Below, piece after piece: positions 33,597 through 46,530 of a stretch of DNA of 64,000 bases (position 1 is its first letter; every line of letters begins with the position of its first letter). A program made the translations under genes and the position numbers. The stretch comes from Pestalotiopsis fici W106-1 (Eukaryota > Ascomycota > Sordariomycetes > Amphisphaeriales > Sporocadaceae). The stretch covers positions 372,001-436,000 of the forward strand of contig NW_006917104.1 of assembly GCF_000516985.1 (NCBI RefSeq), in the 5' to 3' direction. The notes below the pieces were generated by a model. That model was not told where the DNA came from, searched no databases, and saw only the letters and a list, made by a program, of their open reading frames with translations.

Positions 33597-36500
33597 CCTG
33601 TATAGTTTTTATGCAGATCATTCAAGTTTGCCGATGCGATCCCATCTCTCTGATGAAAGTTCCCGTGGCTCTTTCCCCCTTTCGAAATTTGAATTCATTT
33701 TCGTCTCTTTTGCTAGCTGACTCTAATGCTCACCGCTACTAGCCTCTTGTTTAAAAAAAAAAATAGTAAAGTCAAACATGATCAAGTCTACTCCAATGAC
33801 CTTCAGTGCCGGCTTGTCTCAACTCCGAATAAGCAAGGCCCAGAACGCCATATCACACCGCGGGATTGCGCGGGCGTGCCGGACCCCCTCGTGGGGTGGG
33901 AACGGGCCGCCTTGTGTTCTTTGATGTTCTTTTTCAGCTTCGAAACTAAACTTCTGCAAGGCACACATACCATATCCACACATTTTACGGACAGAGAAAC
34001 GGGGCGGGCGTCGGCTTAAAGAGGATACCGGAGAAGCATTGGTCTTGGAATGTTAGGAACACGCCTTTTTGGAGATTTGGCGACTTACTAGAATGAAGCC
34101 ATGGGCGTGAGGACCACAAGTTGACTCATGGAATACTACCCAAAGTGGCTGATATGACGCATCCTCTCTTGCGATGTGGTAATTGTGCCTCGTCTTCTTC
34201 TGGTGGCGCGGATCCACTGCTGTTGACACAACGGAAGCAATTCCAGCTGTCTACTGGGTGTGTGATTTGTGTCAAGTGTCTTGCTCCTTTTTTTTTAGGC
34301 AAGTTTTCTTTCTTGCCTGCCGCCCAAGCGCGACGTTTCAATCAAACAGTGCTCGCTAATTTTGATACAAAAGTGATCAAAGCTTTTCTTGTTCCCTTTA
34401 CTCTCACATCGCTGTGATCAAGACTTGTCTCCCGAATCTAGTTTGTACGTAACTAGAAATGTTGATGTGCGCTTCTACGACACAATTACGAATAATGTCG
34501 TTCGATAATTGAGATCACATCATCCATGCAGAAGGTACTCAAGCCCTTTTTTGCCGTCCGTTTTCTCTCGTGCAGCTCGTTCCTGAGCAGGGCGCCATCA
34601 AGGTTCTTTTGGGCATGGAATACTAGGTTTGAGAGGGAGACACACGACTATTCCTACAGTAAGCAAGCCGTGTATTTCCCATCGCCGGATCAAGTATAGC
34701 GGCACATGTCATATGTTGGGGACCTTTTGTGCCTTGCACCACGCGACGAAAAGCAACTTGAATGCCGGCATCGCTGCCGGGGCAAATGTGAGACTTGATG
34801 GCTACACTTGTGGAATGAAAGGGCTCCAGAATAGGTGAGACATTACGGAAAGGCTGTGCGCATACCGGATTCGGATCACCAACGGATGACTCTTTTTGTT
34901 TTCTCTGCTGTACTAGAAAAATTTTTTTACTTCACTTTCCAAGAGTCCTTGAACCTGATTCAGGATCTTACTGATCACGCCCAAGTGGGTCCTGCCATGG
35001 AAAGCTAACATGTAGAGGCTCACCTAGTTGCGAGATGCATACTACAGAGTACAGACACGGGCATTATAGTAGAATGATCATTAAAATACCTACGTACCAT
35101 GGCTGGCCCATTTCTTTACTTTATGACCGATAGTGCATGACTATATATGATTCGTCTCACCAAGATGAAGGCGGACGCGACAAAGGGAGCTACTATTACA
35201 GTCATGGCTAGGTCAGTCTTTTTTCTTCCGCTGTACTGTGTGTTTCCTTTTTCTCCCGTTGGGGGCCGGGTCTCCGGCAGAGAGGGTCCAAACCTCGTAG
35301 GGCTGCGACCCGATTTATCAGTCAAAATACACATCCTGGATGTGGATTACCGTAGTGCGGCAGCAGCTTGGTAGTGTCTGCCCATTGCCAACCTCTTCTT
35401 ACCTAAGAATATCCGACATCCGACCACGACACGATTGAAGCATGGAAGCGAAGGCATCATCCAGTCTCCTTTTTATTTTTTTCCCTCTTTCTGCCAGCGG
35501 ACAGACCATTGAGAATTTGCCTCGGGTAACCTCTGCCTCAATGCACTGCTGCCTCATCTCGGTTGCCGGCTCGTCTGTGTACGGTAGCCCGCAAATTGGG
35601 GGTCCTACGTGTTGAGATCGAGCGCCACAAAGATCTCTCTTGTGGACGACCAAAAACCCGAATCGTGTCATTGTGGGTGCACGTATCGCTGTGCTCCGTT
35701 TCCGCATGGTACGATGCTGCTTCGGATCAGTGGAACTCTTGCCCTCCGTCATTCCAGTAAGCCTCCACGCAGTGGAGAGACCAGGAATTATGATTTTGCT
35801 CCGCCCGAGAATCCGAGCCAAGCAGAGACCTGCCGAGATGGATCTTTGGCGCAAAAACAATGGATCAGATTTTGATCTCGGCGGTCGCGCATGGCTCGCT
35901 TACCATAACCAACAGGCAGACCGGAAAGCAGGAAAACACATTGTCTTTCCCCAGATGCATCATCATAGGTCGTCTGTGTGAAAACGTGGCATGGTAACAG
36001 CCGCCTTCTCCTGCCCTGCATCTGACGCACAAACGCCAAAAATAATGAAGAAACAATAGACTCATGCCATACGCTGTGACTAGCTACGTAGAAAGTTTTA
36101 GCTAAGCCGACAACAGGGGCGAAGAAGAGACCCTCATCCTTTTCAATTCGCTGGAATGCGATCCGGTGGCCGGTCAGTCTGAGCTTTGGGTTCTAGACGC
36201 CATTTTTTTTTTTTTTGTTGGAATCAATGGCTGACACGTTTGACGGCCGGACGAGAGGCTTTAAAGGAAATTGGGCGGTTTCTCCCGTGCCTGATCTGAT
36301 TGTCCCGTGTATATTTTTTTTTTGCTCAACCCAGTCGGGACCAGGAGTGAAATACTCGTGCACCCGATAGATTGAAAAAGTCTTGTCGGAACAATTGGAT
36401 CGGAAGATTCCAAAACAACCTTCTCCATAAAAAAGACCAACCAAAGAGCCACTCACGCTGGTAAGTGCTGTGTAAGGTAGAAAAATCCAGCTGCCCGACT

Positions 36501-39500
36501 CGAAGAAAAAGTACGAATAGACGCACGCACCTTCACATGGTAGATATCCACTGTCTACGTCCGGAACATGGACACTGAGCATCCGAGACGACCAGATGCT
36601 GGTCTCATCGGGGATCCTCCCCATGGAGGATGCATCTCTTCTTGCCATGATCAACCCTTGCCTACGCGGCAGTTTCCAAGTCGCATGCCTATTTCATTCC
36701 AAATCCCAGCAGCGGCGGGCGCCGAGGACGGGATGGGAATGGGGGTCCATTCTGGGGATTCGCCGGAGGACTAGTGTAGATACCATGTATGCATTGTGCA
36801 TAGTGGTGAGTAGAGTATGGAGTATGTAGAAGGCAGTTGAGAGAGAGAAAAAATCATTCGATGACGCACGGAGGGGGTGCAAACGAATGAACGGGGTGGA
36901 TGGTCGATCAGTCCGCGGGTATGCAGTGGCTAGCTTCCGCGGTCGATTAACCCAGTCGTTTCCTAGCATGTCTGTGCCATACAATGATACCCTGGCCTTT
37001 AAACTGAGGCCCTGCTGTTACATGGCTGGCCGGTGAGAGAATAGAGCCCGCTGGCAGCTCTTCTTGCTCGGTCTGGGCTTACCTTTGTGTGGAATCGCTG
37101 GAATTTCAACGCAAGGGACGGTCAACCAGGGGCTTCTGTTCTCAATGCGGCAAGACTTTCTACCTCTGTTTTGCGTTTCGGAGAGGTGAAAATTAGAAGC
37201 AAGCACCGCCAAAGGGCGTCAAGGAGAAGAGACAATAGCTTTGTTTGCCATGCTCGCCGACTTGGATTAATGACAGGGAAGGGTCCAAGTCGAAGAATTA
37301 CCCGAGATTGACCGGGGCTCTTCCGCCGCGGGACAATGATGAAGTGAGCCTCATGGCTTGTTTTGATACCCGGATGAAGATCCATTGGCTGGCTGAAGGT
37401 ATCTGAAACTGACCTGCCTTGAAAAGCCGTCCCGCAGCATGATCGACGTTGGTTCCGCAGCGCAAGCAACATGCCATAAAGAGCACCACAAAAGCTGCGG
37501 CTCGATATTGTGGTGACCGGCGTAGCATTTCAAGAGTAGGTATGCAGGCACTATCTGTACTCTGTATTCCAAATTTCAATAGAGCGCGCGAAATATATGC
37601 GTACGTAGATTGCACTACTATGTACGTGGTCGACGACGTTCGGTGAAGGCAAGCCTACATATTCCCATGTAGTAGCAGCGAACGAGAACAGGTTGTTACT
37701 CACCTATGCAGATGATAATTGCAACCTTGCCAACTATTGCATACATAGCGTACAAAGTACCTACCTCTAGTATTACACATGCTACAGTACATGGAAAAAC
37801 TCTCTCACTACATTGCGTGTGGGGGCTATGTGCCTCTTGCCCTGGCCAGGATTCTTAGCAGGATGCAACCCCAGATCGCGATCTACCTAGTGCATCTTGT
37901 TGCTCTCCCGCGCTCCCTCCGTCAGAAATCAGAAACTCTATGCTGCTTATGGGCAGTGACCTTGACGATCCTTGAGAAACATACCCCAGCCTCGCCTGGC
38001 AACAAGCCTGTCAAGGACAATGCAGTAAGTGAAATTGATTACTGTGATGATATGATCGTAGCCCACCATGATTCAACCTGAAGATCCTAACCCCCACGCG
38101 CGGCTCGTTCAGGATTCTAAACTCAAAATCCATTCGGGAAGCAGATGCAGAGAGGGGGAAGGAAAAAGAAACCAGGCAGGCCGAGGACAATACAGGGCAA
38201 GCAGACGGCTGAAGACAAGGAGAAGAAATCAATGTCTGTGCAAAGATACCAATGGGAGAAGCATCAAGAACCCCGTTTGGTTGATAGAGAAGGCTGTCAA
38301 TCTTATTCTTTACTAATACAAAGAGGACCATACATATTTGGCGTATTGGTAGTTGCCGCAGTACGTATACCATGTCCCAAGCCTCGTCCATGTTACCTCT
38401 ATTTCCTACAATGGGAAGAGTGATTAAGAGACAGCAGCGGCTGGCTCTTCAAGTTTTTTTTTTACTCTGTCCCAGTCCCGAAATAGACGACGAACGAAGG
38501 AGGAAATTCACTTTCCGTCTTTTCCCTTGCTCTCCCCGACACAAGCCGCTGCCTCGCACGTGCATCAAAGACCATGGGCGGCACTTTTGGAAATAATCTT
38601 CCAGGGCATTTTCTTGAATAAATCGCGCGACGGAGAGGAGCTTTACACAGGCAGTACTGTCCATGTAGGCGTCAAAGCATCGCATTGACCGGCTTTGACT
38701 TACTGTACCTCGACAGGGGAGAAGAATCTGATTTTTCCTATGGCTGAAACAAGGTCTGTTGTTGGAAAGAATTTTCTCTCTCTTCCCCCTTTCAAGGCAT
38801 GGATGATGGTACTAGGGACACTACATTCAGTTGAACCCAACCTGCCTACCACCACATGGTTAATGTCGAATGCATTCCAGCATAGTTTGTGTGCATGCGC
38901 TGTTAATTTTGTTGAGAAGACGAATATAATTACAACAAGGTATTCGAAATCACAGTGTTACTACGGTCCCCTGCCAAGCATTTCACCTCGGCCAGGGATT
39001 GGAGGGAGAACCGCCCGTCGCCGAAGCGCGCAAAAAAGCTGCTTGCTGCACTGCTACACCCCCCAGCCTACCTACTGTGTAGAATCTGCAATTCAGCCAT
39101 CCCACTAAGCCCAATACCTACCCTAGAACCCGCTGATGGACGGGGACTAGGGGATTTTTTCCCCTTGGTGTTTTTTTTTTTTTTTTTCTCTCCCTTCCTC
39201 CCTTTCGCCCCCCCTTGCCTGGTTGTACGAGGGGCGGGCCATCCCTCATTGTAACTCAGATCCGGGTCTAATAACAGTGGAAAACTACCTATCAATTATG
39301 GCCACATCGAGACTCGTTCTTCGTTTTCGCCGCCGCCCGCCAGCTCGGCAGACTCTTTTTTGGCATAGGAGAGAAGCATCAACCAAAGGGAGGGAGCGAA
39401 AAAATTTTCACCACCTGCATGATGAAAGGAGATTGAGTTTCTCTGATCTTCCCAGTCCAGACAAATCAAGCATCGCACCAATCAATCTGAAGAATATTTT

Positions 39501-42500
39501 TAAGCTCGAGCGCAGCGGCATTTCAAAAAAGAGAGAGGCACTTGCTTGGACTTTGCTTGGTAAAAAATCCTAGGTTTACATTTAGTCAGGGGCGCAAGGG
39601 TATCAAACGGACTGTACTGTGTAGTGTACGATATAGGCGGCCCTGGCTTTCGTCTTTTTCTTTTCTTTTCCCCCCTTGTATTGGAGGTGCGGTTGTTTGG
39701 CTGATCAGCACATTTACTCTCACACACTCATCACACAGACTGCCAGGGCTACGTTGCGCAACAAGGACATAGAAAATTTTTGATTCCCGGTTCCTGCACC
39801 ATGAATCCCGATGATGCTGCTGCGAGATTTCCGAACGCATCGTCTTCTTTTTGTTTCTCTGCTTTTACCGACGGAGCATTTAAGCTCTGCCCTTGCAAAA
39901 ATTCAAAAATTTTGGAAGCAAAAAAGAAAGCAAAGTAGCCAGGGGAATAAACATCAAAGGGATCGGATGTCATCTTTTAGCCATGTACCAGTATATGCTA
40001 CAGACACACATTAATACATATTACGTCTATACACAATTTGGGTTCAAGCCTCCAGCCGTCCAGCTTTTTAGTCGGCTCCCGAAGGAGAGCAAAAAAAAAA
40101 ACAGGTACCTCAATTCGCGCTCTAAAGAATGGACAATTGGAACCCCCATGGGAATGGGTTTTGACGGAAGGGTGACGATCTTTGAGTCTAGACCTGCTGG
40201 GGTTTCTAGTGTTGTATCGTCCCTCATTCTTCTGACTACGTACATTACTGGGCATCTCATCCCACACACGCTGTCTCATTCATTTTTGTCTGATGCATTA
40301 GTATACAAAGCTTAAATCGTGCTCACCGGGACCCGCCACTTCGAAATGTCTCACAGTGGCAGAGCGAGAAATGTAGGTACCGTCCCAGTCTGGCAGCCAG
40401 TCCAATCGACCAAAGTAGGGGCAAAGTGAGTGCATTGTGTGTTCATGTGCCGCCAGAGGCAGTGACGAAACTGCAAATGCCGCCCCAGAGAAAGAGAGAA
40501 AGCAACAGAAGAGGGGGGAATAAGAAAGGCGAGAGCTCCCAAACCACTGGATACATTTGACGTGGTGAAACAATGGAAAACAATGATGTGCTACCCACCA
40601 AAGAGAACGTCTCCGCCTCTCTCCCTCGAGAAGAGAACCCGAGTCCACTGCCTCGGTAGATGGGCAATCTATCTACTACCGCCAAGTTTGAGAGGTTCGG
40701 CTCGTTCGTGAAGCTGTGGAAAAGAAACCCACTCGGGGATAACGGGGTAGTACTTTTCAAGTTTTCCGTTTGGCCCAGAAAGTCCCAAAACCCAGTGTGA
40801 TACAGTGAGTATCCATCGGCGATGCGCAAGTTGGGTCGAGTCTAGATCGATTTCATCTTATGCCCGAAACTGGGTTCGTCATGATCAATGGTAATTCCCT
40901 AGATTAGCATTGTTTAGATATGGGGCCAATGTATGCATCGTTGCCCGGTAGGAGGAGGACCACGTATATTATGTAATGCATGACAATGCCACCTGGCTTT
41001 CGAGACTTTTTACCCATCCCTTCTCAGCTCAAGGTGCTCCCCGAGTCCGAGTCCCCTCAAACAGCCTCATTGCCAAGAAAAGCCAGGCGGGCCGGCGGTG
41101 CCTAGCGGGGAGGGAGCTGGGATGAAATTGGTGCTGAAGAAAAAAAAAAAATTCCGTGTTGCTTCAGCCACTCTCGTCCAAGTAGCTGGCAGGCATCACC
41201 ATGAATGATCGATACCACGGGACCTGAAGAATAAAGGATAGAAAAAAAGAAAAGAAAGTATTTGCATGACCCCCTCTCCCACTAAACACTCGCCCGGAGA
41301 ATTGGTTCAAGACGGGGTGTCCACCGAAAGCCAGTTACTGGGACCTGAGCTGTTGTGGTGGCACAAGCGCAAGGCCGGTCTTGGGGGCTATGGCTGGTGA
41401 GCAAGCTTTTCATTCCCTCGTCGTTGATTGTTGCTGTCTGCTTGTTCCCGCCGCCCGATCGCCATTGTCAGAACTTGTAAGCACGCGTTCGGTAGTGTGG
41501 TTGTGCGTGCGTGAAGAGAAACTTGCTGCTCAGCCTACAAAGTGAAGGCGTTTTGGCTAAAAGAACCGTAAAAACTATTGCTGCCCATGGCCCACTTTCT
41601 GCAATGAGTTGTCCGCCTTCCCCACAGACTCTACACCTCCACGCAGGTTCAAGCTAAGGTCTGGGGAGCGTCGATGACACAGCACACTTTTACCTAATTA
41701 GAGCCAGGCACGATGGGGAGGCCCAGTCAACCACTGCCGTAAGTGGGACGAAAGAGTCGGCCGCCGATCCGGAGAACGACGTGACTGAAGCTGCAATTTG
41801 AGTCATCGTGGAAATAGCTAAGATCCGATGAGGCAATGTTTCGTGGAGATGTGACCAGATCACGTAATTGTGGGACTTTGATGGGCAGAAACTCAAGCGT
41901 GTAAAGAAGTACTTTTGTTTGGAAGTCGAGAGAAATTCTTCTAGACTGTAATTGATTTGTGGTATCTTCTCGCAATGTGAGAAATGTCCGCTACCAATGC
42001 TGCCACGAGGGCCATCTGAACTGAAGTTACATGTCTCTCTATCCAGTCTCCATCCAAATGCAGTGACCATGTCAACCGCAGATCACCCAAGTGACATTTT
42101 CAGTCAAGTGATCAAAACGCCTTCGTCACTTCCGTGGACGATCCTCGCCAATTCATTGCCGTGTGCCTGTTTCAGCATCCAGGCAATCCGTTTGCCCATC
42201 CAGAAACAAGTGGTATCGTGCTGCCCATCGTGGGTTGTAGCCGAGGAGAGTCCCGTTGACCCTCCCTCCAATGGTGCGCCGACAGTTGGAATTTCAATTT
42301 AAACAACCCGAAACGATCCAGTTTCGGGAACTTTTCTAATGCTGAGCTCCGTTATATGCTTTTGTACAACAGCTCCGTAAATGTGTAGAGATGTTCTTTC
42401 GTGCCCCGAACCCCAGAGGTGCGACATAGGAGAGGATAAGTGAAGTGTGATTTTTGACGCCGAGTGAACCGTGAAGTAGGAGATGTTTCGTCGATGGGTA

Positions 42501-42582
42501 TAGTGCGTTGTAATAGTAGTAGTAGTAAAAAGTGATAATTTTTTTTTTCGTTATGTGCAAAGAGAAAGAGTTGTAAACTTGC
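33597..42582. other. Gene desert, left arm (about 9 kb)
   Basis: No gene is supported on either strand. Open frames reach ~150 codons (35399-35860, 36193-36654) but lack domains, codon pattern and splice structure. The sequence is unique and of ordinary base composition, not the AT-rich decay typical of repeat-induced point mutation. It has T runs at 36205-36219 and 39171-39187, an A run near 41143, and a (TAG)n-like tract at 42513-42526. The right end is the downstream flank of the Ecl1-type gene. Non-coding transcripts or long-range promoter elements are possible but cannot be shown here. Confidence 0.45.
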
Positions 42583-43056
42583 TTAGCAGGATCGTCGACG
42601 CTGGAGCCGAGCCTGCTCAAAGGAACTTGCGTAGTCCCTCAGCTGCTTCCTTGCCTTCTCTGATACGTGCTTGCCGTCATTGCCTGCCGGCGTGGCAGTA
42701 GCAGTAGCACTTTGCAGAGAGCTCAGGCTGCTGTAGGAACTCGAAGGCGTGAGCTGGCCACTCGTTGAAGAGATCGAGTGTCGGTGCAGGTATGATTGTG
42801 CTTGGGGTGTCGAGCCGTAAGGCTGAGCCTGGCTAAAGTCGTATGCCGGAGACAAGTAGAACTTGGTCTGAGGCCTCGAGCTTGTCCATGAGTATGCAGG
42901 TGTTTCCAGACCAGGTGAGCTCGCGGGAGTGCTGAAGGGCGAAGACGACTTGTCAAAGTCGGATAGCCTGCAAGACTCGGAGCAGTAAGTGGCACCATCT
43001 GTTTGCCTGTCACAGGCCAAGCAGAACTGGTGGTCCCAGGAAAGGCTGCCAGACAT
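42583..43056 (-). CDS. Ecl1-type lifespan regulatory factor
   Basis: Small protein of the life-span regulatory factor family (fission yeast Ecl1/2/3, which extend chronological lifespan when raised and respond to nutrient stress). Intronless, 157 residues, ATG at 43056. The N-terminal zinc-binding core is FCLACDRQT...YCSESCRLSDFD with Cys12, 15, 25 and 29. The middle is Ser/Thr/Pro-rich and likely disordered and phosphorylated. The end has a conserved basic helix, RKQLRDYASSFEQARLQRRRS. It is the only convincing gene in a ~23-kb stretch. Upstream on the minus strand is a CT-rich leader with a 22-codon upstream ORF. The large flanks suggest complex control (inference). Confidence 0.85.
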   Translation of the reverse strand: MSGSLSWDHQFCLACDRQTDGATYCSESCRLSDFDKSSSPFSTPASSPGLETPAYSWTSSRPQTKFYLSPAYDFSQAQPYGSTPQAQSYLHRHSISSTSGQLTPSSSYSSLSSLQSATATATPAGNDGKHVSEKARKQLRDYASSFEQARLQRRRSC

Positions 43057-43307
43057 GATGGACAGACGTTGTTGGTGTTTGTGGTGAGTGTTTTATTGTT
43101 GAATATTGATGCCGGGGAAGAGAGGTCTTGTATTCCCAAGAGTTGAGGCAATAGCAAGACGCTTCGTTTCGGTATCGGCAAGTGATTTGGTAGAACAGAG
43201 GTCTGACTCAACGTACAGATGCCGGGCCCTAGTAAAGATTCGATGTGGTGGTTTGCCTTGAGAGTTGAATTAAGTTGTGGAATAGCTTGTTGTTGACCAA
43301 ACAAGTG

Positions 43308-43376
43308 TTACGATAACAAGTACAATGTGGAACGAGGGTTGTGAAGGAGAATGGTAACTCGAAGGTTGAAGGTCAT
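43308..43376 (-). other. Upstream ORF in the leader of the Ecl1-type gene
   Basis: A 22-codon ORF (starts MTFNLRV, ends LYLLS) begins at the ATG at 43376 and stops 251 bp before the main ATG at 43056. The surrounding minus-strand sequence is CT/CA-rich and ATG-poor, as in fungal leaders; by eye I see no other ATG on this strand between it and the main start. If transcribed it could limit translation of the regulator. Confidence 0.4.
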
Positions 43377-44007
43377 GAAAATGATCAAAGTGGAAGGTTG
43401 AGAGAGGAGGGAAGTGGTTCCATATGTATGAACTTGTGAGGGTAGAAAGTCTAGGTACGTACTCTGCCTTGGTGGGCGGCTTTCTCTCAGACTTGCAAGG
43501 GCCCGCATACATGTACCTGGGCTGGACTTTGGCGTGGGACGGTACTTTATCCCTCTGAAATATGCATCACCCTCCAGAAAAATGGTGTGCTCTGGGCGCT
43601 ACATGACCGAAGACAAGGATGCCGCCAAGGGTGAAGAGAGCGTGACGCTAGGCACAAGACTACTGCAGAGCTTCGCAGTCGCACCTGGAGGGAGGCACTG
43701 GGGGGGCACAGAGGCAGAGAGAGAAAGAGAGAGTGTGTGTGAATGAATGTGGGTCCTTGAACCGGCGCACTGCTTCAAGGCAGTCAGGCCGTCGCCAGGC
43801 CACACAGATGGGTACACTCTGGTGTGTCTGGCTTTGAGCAATGAGCGCCCGGGGGGTCTCTCTTGAATTGAGGAGAATCCTGCATTCGTGGATCAAGCGC
43901 TATGCCTCAATAGCCTTAGTGCAAAGAGTTCTCAATCAACACTGGTGTGTGTCATGCGGTAGGAGCACCAGAAAATTTTCAATTGTCCGTGATGGGGCGT
44001 CCGAGGT

Positions 44008-44221
44008 AGGGGGGTTGGAGGGTGTAGCATGGGCAATAAGGGGGGTGAGGACAGGCTCAAGGGTGTGTCTTTGGAAACTTTGTCGATCATTGAGACCGGC
44101 GTAGCGCCAAGCTGGTTTGTGCTGCTGGGGGTGGAGAATGAGAAGAGGAGCGTTTTAGCTGGACTGCAAGGGATGGGTGCAGATTGAGTTGCCAAGATCC
44201 GTTCAGCCAATCTTTGAGGGG
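44008..44221. promoter_or_regulatory. Cluster of three AGGGG (STRE-like) motifs
   Basis: AGGGG at 44008-44012, 44039-44043 and 44217-44221, 0.95-1.17 kb upstream of the Ecl1-type start. AGGGG is the core bound by Msn2/4-type stress factors. The motif is short, and the region is G-rich, so chance is a real alternative. Confidence 0.25.
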
Positions 44222-45829
44222 AGTCACTGTTGAACCCCAGCGACGAGCGTCCAACTTGCGGCGTCCTTTCATCAACATTATCATCCTTCTCGGCCGGTAC
44301 GGTAAGTCTATGACTACTCGCCAACGTAGACTGTAGATGATGCTCTCTGCTGGATAGTTGATGGGCTTGGTAGTTGTATTGAGCAATGCATCATAGCAAA
44401 CCCCGGAGATGCGACGAAACTAGGCACAGTTTCGACGGTACTAGGACGATATTGACCATTCAGTACTGACGACACAGTTACATCCACATGCATACCGTCT
44501 ACTAAAAGGCATCAAGTCCACTTGAAAGGCAACCCACGACGGGAAACGCAAGTGGGTCCGTGGGGGTGACGGCGATAACGAGCAGCAAGTCCCATGGATC
44601 GCACTTTGTTCAGTCATGATGGCGATCTTCTCAAAAGGCTTCTTGCTTGGACGGTACAGTGTCGAGGTTGGCATCATCTTCTTGCATGCGGTAGTTCAAG
44701 ACCATCCATGCAGGTAGTTAGAAGCTTGCAAGGGAGCAGCAGCAGCAACGCAACTTGGTTGAGGTTGTCAGGGAATAGAAATAGCAAGCTCGGCTCTTTG
44801 GCCGAGCAGCATAGCGCCAAAAGACATCAGCTGTTCCTCGTTTGACGAAATGGCATGTCTCTTGCAGCTTCATTTGCGAGATAGCTACATGTACATGGCC
44901 ATGGTGACTTCTTGATTGGATCAACTATATTGCAATCTCAAAGCATTGCCTACACAGAATGGCAGCAATCTCGAGCGACGCCTTGAAAAAGTAATCAAGA
45001 GTGTGGCTAAGTAGCAGATCGCAATGGGCCCACACACAATTAGCAATGTGGTGTAAGTCAAGACATTGTTATGAAGAAAGAGAGCGTTCACAGGCGCCAC
45101 TAAAGAAACTGCTTATACCATATACTCCAAGCTGACGCCTAGCAATCAGCCACCGCGGTGGACACATAAGGAACTGAGCATGATATGACGATAATGTGGA
45201 CGAGCGGTGCCAGACTTATTCTCACCAGTAATCCAAGATAGTCTCTGGCTCTAGTGAACTTGTCTTGTCTCGTCCAAGAGGCAGCACTCGCTCAAAGTGT
45301 AGATAGTCGAAGCTTGAGATCTGGTGCCTGGCAGCAGTAGCCAGCAACAGCAGCGACGGCGAGTAATTGCAATCTCTTAGCGGGCGTCAATGGAGAGCCC
45401 TGAAAAAGGACCCTTTCAGGGCAGCCGGCCAACCCACACGGGATTCCCAAAGTGGCTATTCGGGATGTGGCCTGGTGACGCACCCAACAGCAGAATGACG
45501 AGACACACCTGCCCTCCTCAGCACTAGCTAGAAGCGAAGGGCTTATGCAAGACGAGACATTGCTCTCTAGCGAAGTGCATTTCAAGGTCGAAGACTACCA
45601 GGGGTCAAGAGCAGAAGTTGAGGCATGGCGGCAAACTCTGAGACAGATGCGTGATCAGCTGTGATAGTCGGGACGGATAGAGCGAGATAGATGGGATGAA
45701 TGTATGTTTGTGTGAGTAGACAGCTGGGCAAGTCGTCGCAATCAACCAGCAAGAGCTCAGCCCGATTGACGAGCACTTCTCTAACGGGGCGACGGACATG
45801 ATAGACTGCCGTGGGGTGTGAACATTGTT

Positions 45830-45853
45830 GGGCTGGGCTGGGCTGGGCTGGGC
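45830..45853 (+). repeat. (GGGCT)4-GGGC microsatellite, G-quadruplex motif
   Basis: Five GGG tracts separated by CT, perfect over 24 bp. It fits the G3-N1-7 quadruplex rule with 2-nt loops on the plus strand. It lies ~2.8 kb upstream of the Ecl1-type gene. Confidence 0.85.
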
Positions 45854-46436
45854 AAATCTATTCATCAATGTTGAAGCCCTTGTCAAGGGCAGTCCGACGA
45901 CAATTTCATTGCTTGATGTTACTGCTGCTACTCGTTTTCCCCCCCTCCTCTACATACATAGTACTACTTGCTCTGCTGGCTGCTACTGTAAAATAGTAGT
46001 ATCCCACTCAGAGAAGTGAGGCCCCGGGGGCCTGTAGAGGCCTGGAAAGATTCAGGTTGCAAGCGAGCGGAAGATTTCACGACGCTAAGGTTGAGGGAGG
46101 TTAGGGTCATGCGGCCTTCATTGAGAAGAGCTTAGCGGCTCATCAGCTGCAACCTCGACATTCACGCAATTGGAGCGACAACCCTGAACATTTCCTGCAG
46201 GTTTACTGGGGGTGGGCAGCGGCGAGGGGCGATGGACGATGGGAGGAGAGTCTGGACAGACAAGGACGAGGCAGGAGGGCGAAGGCTGCTTGCGGTTCGA
46301 CGACTCCTGCATGGGGTTGAATTAGATAGCGCGCACCCACCCCAATAATCTCAATACATCCAACAAGAAATTTTCTTAGTGAAATGAGATTGCCATGGCT
46401 CAATGATGAGAGACCAAGAATTGATAGGTAATGTAG

Positions 46437-46530
46437 GGTGAGAGGGGGGAGGAGGGAGGGGTAGGAAGGGTGCGCCCGCAGTGCAGCTGGTGCAGTGCAG
46501 TGCAGTTGCAGCACTGGTGCGGTGCAGAGT
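46437..46530 (+). repeat. G-rich tract followed by degenerate GTGCA repeats
   Basis: 46441-46470 holds runs of GGGGGG, GGG, GGGG and GGG with short A-containing loops, a second quadruplex-type motif. 46480-46527 is built of GTGCAG/GCAGT units with imperfect mirror copies. Confidence 0.6.

Noticed and set aside
35399..36654. Frames of ~150 codons on the minus strand
   Set aside because: Composition looks random, ends run into homopolymers, and no motif is recognisable.
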